Part shown: piece by piece, positions 32,488-42,354 of the stretch
Layout of the letters: every line of letters begins with the position of its first letter
How positions within the stretch are numbered: position 1 is the stretch's first letter
Source of the DNA: Datura wrightii
Taxonomy: Eukaryota > Streptophyta > Magnoliopsida > Solanales > Solanaceae
Direction of reading: 5' to 3'
Assembly (NCBI GenBank): GCA_035772735.1
Contig: JASDFA010000019.1
Location: 70,284,001-70,348,000 of the forward strand
Length of the DNA: 64,000 nucleotides
The notes under the pieces: generated by a model
The model's database searches: none
What the model was told of the DNA's origin: nothing
The model's input: only the letters and a program-made list of their open reading frames with translations
Made by a program: the position numbers and the translations under genes

Positions 32488-33922
32488 TGTTCGGTGCTTT
32501 GGTAGGGGTTAAAAACCGACACGCAAGTGCACGTGGTCAAACAAGTAATAAAGTGGCTAAGTAAGCCAAGTATCGATCCAAGGAGACTCTGGATAAGTAA
32601 AATTGCTCAAGTATACTATATTCTAGTTTACTTCTAATTATGTTGACAACAATGTAACCAAAAGTTAAATAATTTTGTTTATAAACTATATACTAAAACT
32701 ATTAACAAATATTTACTTGAATGGAAACTATGGATAAGAGCATGCCAAGGTTAAGAACAAGTAATGAATTCGATAGTAATCATAATTCGGTTATTCTTCT
32801 CTTCATGTTGCTAGCCAAGAACATTAGCCTAGAGATTAAAACTCTCGTATTTAATCTCACTTTAGAATCATAAACCATTCGTCTACATTTCTGTGATCAA
32901 ATGCAATTTATGACCTAGCAATACAATTCCGGTTCCTAAATTGACTAATACGGCTTTCAAGTATATTTCTATCAGGAAAGCACATCAAAACCCAATTTTC
33001 CCAAATCAAGTTAAGAACAATACCCTATTAATTCACAACTTTCCAATTTCTTGCTCTCTCGAGTGAAATTGGACTTTTTAGATGTACATTAATGTTGGCC
33101 ACACACTAATGCAGTAAGAACAAGAATTAATAGAACAACATGAAAGAAGAAGATGAAAAACCATATAATTCACAATCAAAATTCAATACACATGTTCAAA
33201 ACCTTAGCAAGGAAGAGAATTAGCCACTCATTTGTGGATTGATCATCCTCAAATGAGTGTAAATCATACGTACAATTGATTGAAAGAAGAAAGAAAGAGA
33301 GAAAAACCCTTAGCCTTTTTCGTCCCTCAACTACTGCTAACCCACGTCCTAGCTCCACACAGTCTTCCTTCTGAAAAATAAACCTAAGTGTGCTATTTAT
33401 ATTAGTAGGAATCTTTCCCGGATTAACAAGCAACGTGTCACTGAGTGCATCGCGGAGCACGACCTCCGTGACACGCTACGGACGCAGAGGCTTTCTGGAA
33501 AATCACCCGAAATCGGCCCAGGCAGCACCTTGCCGCGTTGGCAACGTGTCACGCTGCCTGGGCAGCGCGTTGCAGCCCCTTGGTCGCGGAGGCCACCTAC
33601 CGTGGCACGTTCCCAACGCGCAGGTGGGCTGTTTTGAGCGGCCTGCCTGCCGTGGCACCTTGTCGACGCGCCGGTGGTCTGTTTTGTGCCTCTTCCTTGC
33701 CGACGTTCGCGTGTTAATTCCGTTTCCAAGCTTCTACTTCACCAACTCATGGATTAGTTACTCAAACATCATCAAAACCTACAAAACAAAGGCTAATCAT
33801 GTTGGTTAGCACATATCTCCACATTATATAAAATTACATGAAAATGTATACAATAACTTAGATAAACAAGACTAATTGAAGTAATAAAGAGTATCTCGGG
33901 CATATATTTTTGCCCGTTATCA
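32488..33922 (-). repeat. Solo LTR B' (B family) in element A's leader
   Basis: 1435 bases, homologous end to end with B's LTRs but visibly more diverged, with a perfect target duplication ATTAA (32483-32487 and 33923-33927). Its U3 keeps GC-rich CGTGTCAC-type inverted repeats (about 33430-33700) and a TATA-like box (plus-strand span about 33390-33405). No internal region remains. Confidence 0.93.
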
Positions 33923-34131
33923 ATTAACCTTAAAAAGGTTCTCTTAATTTGAGGATCAAGAGAAGACAAAGTGATTCTTGACTTCTCGTATTTGCCATAC
34001 ACTGAGCACACAACACATGTAACTTCACAAACAAACAAACAAAAGTGTAAAATACATAATAGCAAAATAAAATTCTTAACTTACAAATGTTCAATCAATC
34101 TTCAAGTCCCCCAACAACAGCTCCAAAAACT
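33923..34131 (-). promoter_or_regulatory. Element A leader and decayed primer binding site
   Basis: About 200 bases of A's untranslated leader. Directly against the LTR, the minus strand reads TGGAGCTGTTGTTGGGGGAC, which is the tRNA-Asp primer site TGGCGCCGTTGCCGGGGAC with a few changes, mostly C to T. This fits methylation-driven decay. Confidence 0.78.
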
Positions 34132-35678
34132 TGATGTCTCCTAAGCGCAAGAAAGCGCACATGGTCATCAAGTAATATAGTACTAAAAGTCCTGATAATT
34201 GATCCCTCAGAGACTTGTCAGATTAATCATTATAAGGTTATTACTTTATTTTCTATTCTAACAAAACAGATAAAATGGAGAATGGTTTGGAGAATTAAAC
34301 TACTAAAAAGTTGAAGTGTAAAATTAACTAAAAACTAAGATTGTTGCAGACTTGTTTGTACTTCAAATAATGATGAAAATCTAGGGAATTAGCACTTTCA
34401 TATCAGGTTGAGTTCTCAAAACATGTTTACGCTAGATTGATTCCTTATAAGGTTGCTAGTTGCAAGTTACTATCCCATTTCTTGTCACTCTCCCAAGCAT
34501 CTAAGAACTATCTCATGAACGCTAATGCCTATATCCCTATGGTTGCCGGAGAAACATGAAAGGATGGTTATGCCTACTTGTATTTCAGCTAAACAGGATT
34601 GAAGGGTATATCCCAATCCTCAACAACAACTTCTAAACTTTAACTAATGGACCAAAGGATCTTCAAAATCTTGTTTTATATTTACTTTTAACCCTTTTGG
34701 TTCCCCTTCCCAAGTTCAACCAAAAGCCAACAGATTTACTCACAAGTTGGGTCAGGCTAGTAAAAAAGCAATTATAACAAGTAAATATAAACAACCTTTT
34801 GTGAAAGAATCAAAACTAGCAATCAACAGTATTTCCAACTTCAACCATCAACTACAAAAATCCTAGAATGGGCATTTAGCCACTCATAAACAAGTGGAAT
34901 AACAAAGATAACATCATCATTCTCAGTAAAACAAGAAAGAAAGGAAGAAACCTAAGTAGCTTGTCTCTCCTCCAAAAGTTGTGTTTACAACCTTCAGATG
35001 ATAAACGATATAATAATCTATATTCTAGAAATTCCCTAGATGTTATATATATAGGTGATCCTTCAAATGATGCTTTTTCCCTCAAGTAATTGACTTAATA
35101 ATCAACAAAATCCTGTCTAGGAGGGTCTAGCGCGCCGCCCCATGCATAGCACCAAGGAGTTAGTCAAATTTCCTCTGAAGAATAGCTCTGGGCGCCCCAC
35201 TCTCACCATAGTACCAAGGACTTAGCCAAATTTCTGCACTTTTAACACCTCTGGTGCCCCACTATCACCATAGCACCAGAATGTTAGGAAAATTTCCTAA
35301 GTATGGAATGCTTCTGGGCCACCATGCTATCCATCTCACCAAGGTTTTAGTTAAATTCTCGTCTCTGAAGCTAAGGTACTTGGTTCCCCATGTCATCCAT
35401 GGCAACAACTTTGGTGCATTTTCTTTGAAACACAACTTTGGACGTGCCATACCAGCCATAGCCCCATGCCAACTTTTGGAAACTCTTCTTCTTCACACCT
35501 TGAGTCATTTTTGGGTCCTTTTTTCTTGGTTTCTTGCTCAAAACATCCAGAAACATTCCTTAGCTCATAAGACACATGAAAACATGAATTCATACATTTC
35601 ATAGGGATTATGAACTCAAAACTACGCAAAATATGGGTAGAAACATGGCAAATGGGCATAAGATTATGCCCAATATCA
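34132..35678 (-). repeat. 5' LTR of element A
   Basis: About 1547 bases. On the minus strand it starts TGATATTGGGC (35678) and ends GGAGACATCA (34132). The U3 contains four to six imperfect direct repeats of about 60-75 bases carrying an ACCATAGCACCAAGG-TTAG core (about 35120-35450), upstream of a TATA box (TATATATATAAC on the minus strand, about 35042-35054). The matching 3' LTR lies left of the window. Confidence 0.82.
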
Positions 35679-35889
35679 GTAGTCTGCCTCGAACAACAAT
35701 ATAGGGTCGTCTGTTTTGAACAATTGGATATGGAACTTTGCCTCAAATAATATCATAGGGCAATTCTACCTCAAGCAATAGGACAGGACAATATTCCCTA
35801 AGAAATAGGGTAGGGCAGTCCACTCAGGATTATAGGATAGGGCACTCTTCCCAGAACAATAGGACACACATCAATTCTTGACATTATAA
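35679..35889. other. Unassigned stretch between A and the minisatellite
   Basis: About 210 bases with loose repeats of CAATAGGACAGGGCA type (TAGGGCAATTC, TAGGGCAGTCC, TAGGGCACTCT). No coding. Probably part of the same repeat-bearing sequence as the minisatellite to its right. Confidence 0.4.
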
Positions 35890-36325
35890 TTGCCCCGCTA
35901 GACGGAGGCCACTACATTATAATTTTCCTCCCGAACGAAGGTCATTACATTAAAGTTTCCCTGGTAGATGGAGGCCCTTTACATTATAGTTGCCTTATTA
36001 GCCGAGGCCTTTACATTAAATTTTCATGCTAAATGGAGGCCTTTACATTACAGTTCCCCTGCCAGACAGAGGCCTTTACATTACAATTTCCCCATCAGAT
36101 GGAGGCCTTTAAATTATAGTTTCCAAGCTAGTTGGAGGTCTTTTACATTACAATTACCCCTTCAGTTGAAGGCCTTTTACATTACAATTTCCCCTCCAAT
36201 TGGAGGCATTTGTACAATACAATTGCCCCGCCAATTGGAGGCTTTGTACATTACATATTTTCCCACCAATCGGAGAGCTTTATACATTATATATTTCCCT
36301 TCCAGTTAGAGGCTTTTATACTTAC
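35890..36325 (+). repeat. Minisatellite, 32-36 bp unit with a palindromic core
   Basis: Thirteen tandem units can be phased on GAGGCCTTTACATTA (GAGG or GAAGG at 35905, 35937, 35971, 36004, 36036, 36069, 36102, 36135, 36168, 36203, 36238, 36273, 36309). Spacing is 32-34 at first, then 35-36. Each unit carries a near-palindrome, perfect in one copy as CCTCCAATTGGAGG (36193-36206). Because much of the array keeps a 33-base period, one frame stays open by chance for 113 codons; this is not taken as a gene. Confidence 0.88.
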
Positions 36326-37010
36326 ATGTTGTTCCTCCAATCATTGCTTTATTAAGATACTCTATTAATCGGATCTTTATTAAAAGACTCTACTAATCAT
36401 AGCTTTATTATAGCTATTTAGGTGTTTTTTTTATTGAAGTACTCCTCTAATCGGAGATTTATTATAGATATATTCAGCTTTTTTATTATAAGAAGATGCA
36501 AATTGATGCTTTATGATAGATATCTAGGTCTTCTTTATTATAAGACTCCGCCAATCGGAGATTCTTTAACTAAAGTTGCTCTGCCGATCAAAGAATTTAT
36601 TGCAGGACTTCGTCAATCCACAACAGAGGATTCTTTACAATAGACATCCTACTAATCAAATGGGTCGTTTATATCATGAGACTTCACCAATTGGAGATAT
36701 TTTGTTACAAGACGCCACACGATGTCGTCAATACACAGTTAAGAACTCTTTATTATGGATATTTTTGCCAATCAAATGGATCTCTTTACTAAGACCCCAT
36801 TAATCCGAGTCTAATTATGACTGCTTCACTAAACATAGCTTTTATTACCGATGCTCTGCATATATAGTTGGCACCACCAATCAGAGCTCTTCATTAAAGT
36901 TGCTCCATTAGTTAGAGTTTCAATACAATTACTCCACCAATTGGAGGTTTTAATTATGTCAGCCTTGGTTAACCAAAAGCAACTCCACAAATCAGGAACT
37001 TTAATACTCA
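36326..37010 (+). repeat. Decayed tail of the minisatellite
   Basis: CCNCCAATCGGAG-like cores recur irregularly (for example near 36441, 36547, 36687, 36890 and 36935), separated by TTTATTA-rich spacers. The unit length drifts. This looks like the older, mutated part of the same array. No coding. Confidence 0.6.
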
Positions 37011-38639
37011 TTTGTCTATATTTTCTATTCCTTTAAATTACTATTATGAACTTACAACTTTAAATTGCATGGGTATTTTGACACTTTTTACGTTTTTGAG
37101 GACAACAAATTAGACATGGAACAACCTCTAACCAACAAACTAGGGTAAAGCTAATGAGAATTGTAAGAGTCATTAGAAAAGTCAAGGATTAACTCTCAGA
37201 ACTCTATTTAACTCAATATTCACAAGCTCGATTTGACTAGATCTCAATGATCTATTCAAAATCCTTTTTCTTCCCAGTTTTATCATGACTTGACACTGCA
37301 AAATTTTTGAAAGTTCATATTTATCCCTTACAACGCCTCTTCTGTAGAAATGACTGTAAATCCTTTCTCTTTCCAATTTATCATCCTGAATTACTTCTGA
37401 CCTAATTTATGTCCCCTTTAGGGATATGTAGGTAGCTCAAAATTTGAGCACGGTCGTACTCACTCCATTCATGCCAAAATCATCTTATTATGAAAGAACC
37501 TAATGTTTACATAATCCAACACTAGGGGAAATTTTGAATGTCAATCATAATCTATAGTGACTATACTTTCTCAAACAACATATGACCTGATTCTCGTGAA
37601 ACCTAAAATATATAGGTCACTCAAGAACAGAGTTTGGTTATACCCTCACCAACTCCTTATTTCATTTCTCAAACTATATATGGCCTAATTTGTTGTGAAA
37701 CTTGATATATGCAGGCATCTTAGAAGGCATAGCACGATCTAATTCCTCAAAATTTGTGTCAATTTGCTCAAAAAAGATGTGTTAATGATCGGTCAAAATG
37801 GAATGTGTCAATTTCTTTTCCCTAGCCTTCTTTCATCAGTCTTGGCCAAAGAAAGGGGAAACTAATGACACTCAGTTTTGGCTTTCCACATATTTGATTA
37901 ATTTTTGGGGTGAAAGTAAATTATTTTTGTAAAGAATGAAATGGGCTATGGTCAAAATTTAGTGGGCCCGGGCAACAAGGCAACTACGGTGGACGCCCCT
38001 TCGCATAGAAAAACTACTATAGCAGAAAGGTCATCATTGCAGTATATAATGTGGAACAGAACTCTATATTTTTCCTACTTTTAATATCCAGATCCTATTG
38101 TAACAAGGTTTAGTCATTAAAATGTCCAGGAATGGAAGTTTGGTTATTCTAACAAGGAAAAGAATAGGGAACAACTAGAGAAGGGCAAGGATTCCACCAT
38201 CCTCCCCAGCGGTTCTCTACAAGAACACCAAGGCCCGAGGCAAGAATGTAACCTCATAATTTCTTAGCAGCAGCATGGTGTCTAGGTTGTTTATGGCTTG
38301 CCTTTGTGTTAGAGTTTGATTAGAACTCGTATACATATGTACAATTGATGTACAATTGGTGGGTGAATATATATATAGAATGTTGAAGATGATTTGTATA
38401 AAATCATAGTGACATAACTATTAAGGATGGGGGAAGTAACCCGTACACCAAAAATAGAGAAATAGAAAATTATCCAAATGAGCAATGAAAGGGAAAATTG
38501 CTCAACATAGGTCTGGGCTAAGGAGGCATTCGCTCCCTATAAGCCCTCAAGGTCTACAATAGCCACACTATATAATGCACCAAATAGGGAGGGAGGTTTA
38601 GGAAACCCTCTTAGTAGCTCTCTCATGGCGTCCATCTCT
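37011..38639. other. Unassigned AT-rich stretch with three imperfect 'ATATGTAGG' repeats
   Basis: Between about 37390 and 37730 three segments share the layout 'ATATGACCTGATT...GAAACCT...ATATATAGGTCACTCAA' (cores near 37420, 37595 and 37695). Similar text is common in LTRs of Solanaceae Tat-like elements (recollection), so this may be a plus-strand LTR remnant. From 37730 to 38640 I see no coding, LTR end or RNA gene. Confidence 0.4.
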
Positions 38640-39283
38640 ACCTCCATCTACTTGAATAGGCTAGCATGACTGGAAAGGTCGGCCACACTATCCTCAAGTT
38701 CCCTCATCACCCTAGTCAGCCTTTCTCTTCTTTTTCCCCTTTCTGATGCACCTTTAACGCTCAAGGGATCAAAAGGCATGTCAAAAGCTACCATGCAATC
38801 CCTCACCTCCCTACGTACTTTGGCATGTGAGAAAAGGATAGTAATGAGAGAGGGAAAAGGTAGGCTGGTCCCGCTCTTTATCAAGAAATGCCTCGATTCG
38901 CACCTGGACTAGAATGCATGCCACCACTAGTGCCTGATGATAAATCACATCGCTGACATTGGCGGAAGGACGGATCCACTACGATACCAAGTTTAGCCAC
39001 TTTTGAGCCTTGAAAGTGAAGTGAGTTCCCTTTATTTCTATATGAGTAATGCCCCAGTGAGTCGAGGCTCTCTTCTCCTCTATCACCAGAGTGTCCATGA
39101 TCCACTACTCGTTACCCTCCACGTCATTCGCCTTAAGAATGGCCTCTAGGTAATTTGGAAACTCCAACACCTCATTGAAAGAGGCGGCACTAATACTAAG
39201 TGATAATCCCCTGACATAAGAAACTAGTTTGGGAGGGACCAGTTTATTGTCGAAATGTGAGCATAGAACTCCTTGACCAAGTT
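38640..39283 (-). pseudogene. Element H: PF20167-like accessory ORF, C-terminal part (broken)
   Basis: Minus-strand remnant in three frames. The piece at 39296-39105 overlaps the G insertion point. On removal of G, coding reads NLVKEFYAHIS, then VRGLSLSISAASFNEVLEFPNYLEA, matching the LVREFYADW and LNAIVGA blocks of B's ORF. Further on come LPFPSLITILFSHAKV (compare FGGLITTFL in B) and a charged tail. Same family as the ORFs of B and J but only distantly similar. G and several frameshifts break it. Confidence 0.7.
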
Positions 39284-41901
39284 TGTAACACCACATATAA
39301 TTTGCGCGATAAAATCGTGCTTTTGAGGTAGGATTAAGAGTACTAAATAGGCTAAGAAGGAAGTATTATGAGTTATTTTATTCACTCTATGATCATATTT
39401 AAGATTGGACGTCGATCAAGTTGTAGAACAAAATTCGAAAAAAAAAGTTAGCAAAATTTCCTTCTTGAGATTCTTTGAAATTTAGGTTAAATATCTTGAA
39501 GCTTTTCTCCCAATCTATAAGGAGTTAGGACGTGCAACCTATCAAATTAAAGATCTATGAATCTAGTTTCCCTCTTATCAAACTGTTTGCCAATCCGACC
39601 TCGAAGTAGAGAGATATTCGCGTTTTCGCGAGATCACCCAAGCAGGCACCTCACAAAGGTCAAAGGCGGTGGAGGACTATTTAAGTCCCTTTGGTCGGTT
39701 CTTCTTCATCAAAAATTCATTTTCTAGAATATATTTCTTATAAACCTCTCTCAAGTTCTCTCCATGGTTTCCTTTGGGTTTTGGGGCTAGAATCCATTGC
39801 TTAACATGATTTTAGCATTGGGAAGTCGGGAATCGCGTGTAGTTCGTTGTTTGGAGTTTTTCTGGGCTGTTGGTGGCTGTTTCGGGGTGAAGCTGTTGGT
39901 ATGACTTCTTCTTTGGTTTTCTTTAGTAGTTAAGGTTGGTTATAGGTGTTTTCACCTCAGTAGGTTGTTGTCTCAGAGTTTCTACCGTCGAATTCCTATG
40001 AATCTTATCGGGTAAGTTTCGTTTGTCTTGTGTTGTTGTTGAGTTGTGTTGGCAGCATGTTGGCAGAATCTTGGACTGCCTTTAGGAAGTAGGTTCATGA
40101 TGTTGAAGGCTCAATTTCGTCTAGTCTTGAATATAAGGTATGTTAGGCTTGTCCCTCCCTTTGTCGACATGAATTCCATAGCCATTGTCGTCTGTGTTGA
40201 CGTGTGTGTTGGATGTTTGTGATGGCTTGTATTTTGCTATTATTGAACTCTTGTTCTGATGTTTATATGGTGATAATAGTGTGTTTAAGGTGCTGATTTT
40301 GTTGGTGGATCATGCTTGAGTGCTTAGAATCGTAGACATGGAAAATTATTAGGCTCGTGTCGAGAGGTCGTATGTGAGGCGTTTGGTTCTTGTAGAAAGT
40401 TATGGGCTGTTAGTGTGAATAAGATGAGGTGATTATATTTTCAAGTGAATGAGTAATTAGAGTAGTTAATGTCAATGTTCACGATGATCTTTTGTTATAT
40501 TCGAATCGGCGATAGTGTCGATGGCACGTGACGGTCGTGGTAACACTTGGGCCGATTTGGCCATGTCCCTTGATGTTAGTGGTAAGTAGAGCGAGATGTG
40601 GGTTGTTTGTAAGGATTGATTATAGACTGGTTAGGATGGTGGTCTTTAGCTTGGTTAGTGGCTCATTGGTTTAGGGCTAGACATGAAAGAATAGTATTGT
40701 ATTGTAATAGTTGGGTTCTGGGGTTTGAGAGCCGATTGTGGGCTATTTGAGCATGTATTATTATTGTTGTTGCTTGTGTGTGCGTTCTATTTAAGTCCTT
40801 GTGGCTTGTGGATACCCGAAGCACGAGAGTTATTCCGGATATGGGTCGAGCTCGAGGTGCCTTGTGGTTTGTGGAAACCTGACGCACGAGAGTGTTTTCG
40901 ACGCAGAGGTTGAGCCTAAGGAGTAAAATGACCTACGAGGTTGAGAATGATGTCCTCCGTAGTGTCCAGTTGATACATGATTCAAGAGTGATCCGACATG
41001 TCTGAGCCTTCCTGGGATCGCAATTGGTTCTCCCAAATGGATTGAGCTCCGCTAACTATGCGCAGCCGAGAGAGTGTCCGACAGTGCTTGATTGATGATG
41101 TTGATTAACTGGTGTTTACTTGTGATTTTTTGGGTAGTATATTGTGGTTATTTCTTGTGTTATTTGTTATCTGATGCAGTGGATGCTAGATGTTGGCAGG
41201 TGTTAGCTAAGGCCATTGAGAGGTCTAGGGGCGGTGGCAGGTGATCTATGTTGGCTATGCCACTGCTATGTTGTTATTTACTTTTGGGCTTTCTGGGATT
41301 ATGGGGGCCAGGTAGATTTTATGTGTTTACTTATGTTGAGTCTCCTTCTGCAATATCTAGTATATCTGTTGATATCTAATCTATGTATTCCAATTGTTTC
41401 TTCCTTTCATGCTCGGTACACTATTGTACTGACGCCTCTGGGCGCTGCATTCATGCGTGCAGGTGGTGGTGGGTTGTTAGATCGAGTTCTTAGGTGATGA
41501 GTGGAGTTCCAGCTGAGTTGGTGCTCACTATATCTTTTGGAGTCGCCAGATGTTTGAGTTAAGGGTACTTCGGGGCCCTGTCACGATCATTTGAATACTA
41601 ATGTATTCATAGAGGCTCGTAGAAATTACTGTGGTTTTAGTATGTTGTTATAGGCCAGGTGGGCCATATTGTATAGTTGTTTTCATTTCCATGGCCTTGA
41701 CGACATATGGTATTTACTTATTTTTTGGTTGGTTAGGTGAGCCAACTTCCGCTATAGTCTATCGTCTTATTTTATTTTATAGTTTTGTGTTGTTGAACCT
41801 CATCGGTTCTGGCATTTGTTTTATATTTTGGGCGTCGAATATTCTCATATCAGGGGTGGCACCAGGTGCCAGTCACGCCTCCTTGGGTTTGGGGTGTGAC
41901 A
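39284..41901 (+). repeat. 5' LTR of element G
   Basis: 2618 bases, TGTAACACC to GGTGTGACA. Promoter-like TATTTAAG near 39678, preceded by CGCGTTTTCGCG palindrome. Open frames in it are not conserved between the two LTRs and are not called. Contains CGGTACACTATTGTACTGA-type text near 41415, typical of Tekay LTR ends. Confidence 0.88.
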
Positions 41902-42354
41902 GACTTGGTATTAGAGCAATTCGTCTTAGGGAGTCTATGAGTCATGTCTAGTAGAGTATTGTTTACGTGTGCATTGCAAAGTGTACTTATAAACAGGAGG
42001 CTATAGAATATTTAGGATATTTACCCTTCTTTCTGGATCGAAGTCGTATGAGAAGTCAGATTTCACAGGAGTCAGGTCTAGACTCACGTTTGTTGACTTT
42101 TACAAGGATGCTTGTAACATGATGAATTATAGTCGGCCAGTGGCTAAACATGGAGGCAGGTAAGATTCTTATTTTGATTATAGTTATAGTTGTGTCGCGT
42201 CTTGGCATGGTGCAAGGTTTTGTTGCTTGGAATTGTTTATGGTAGGCTTCTCATGTGAGGCTATGTCGTGCGATGCCATGCTGTGTCAGTCCTTGAGTTG
42301 GAGTCGTGCGTGTCGTCCAACATTCGAGGACGAATGTTTCTAAGGGGGGAAGGA
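41902..42354 (+). other. Internal region of element G: primer site, leader, hairpin, polypurine tract
   Basis: Primer site TGGTATTAGAGC (41906-41917; one base off the initiator-Met consensus). Leader motifs TCTAGTAGAGT (41947-41957) and AGGAGGCTATAG (41995-42006) are shared with F and I. At the 3' end hairpin ATTCG-AGGA-CGAAT (42322-42335), then TAAGGGGGGAAGGA (42341-42354) against the LTR. No gag, protease or polymerase is detectable. Confidence 0.85.

Noticed and set aside
35968..36309. 113-codon plus-strand open frame with repeating residues
   Set aside because: It is the translated minisatellite; the 33-base period keeps one frame open. No start context, no homology and the array continues outside it.
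35890..36325. Regular repeats resembling a CRISPR array
   Set aside because: Spacers are similar to one another, units are degenerate and tandem, and the context is a plant nuclear genome.
41216..41951. Membrane-like open frames in G's 5' LTR (also 44527-45346)
   Set aside because: Hydrophobic only because the LTR is T-rich; frames are not maintained between the two LTRs.
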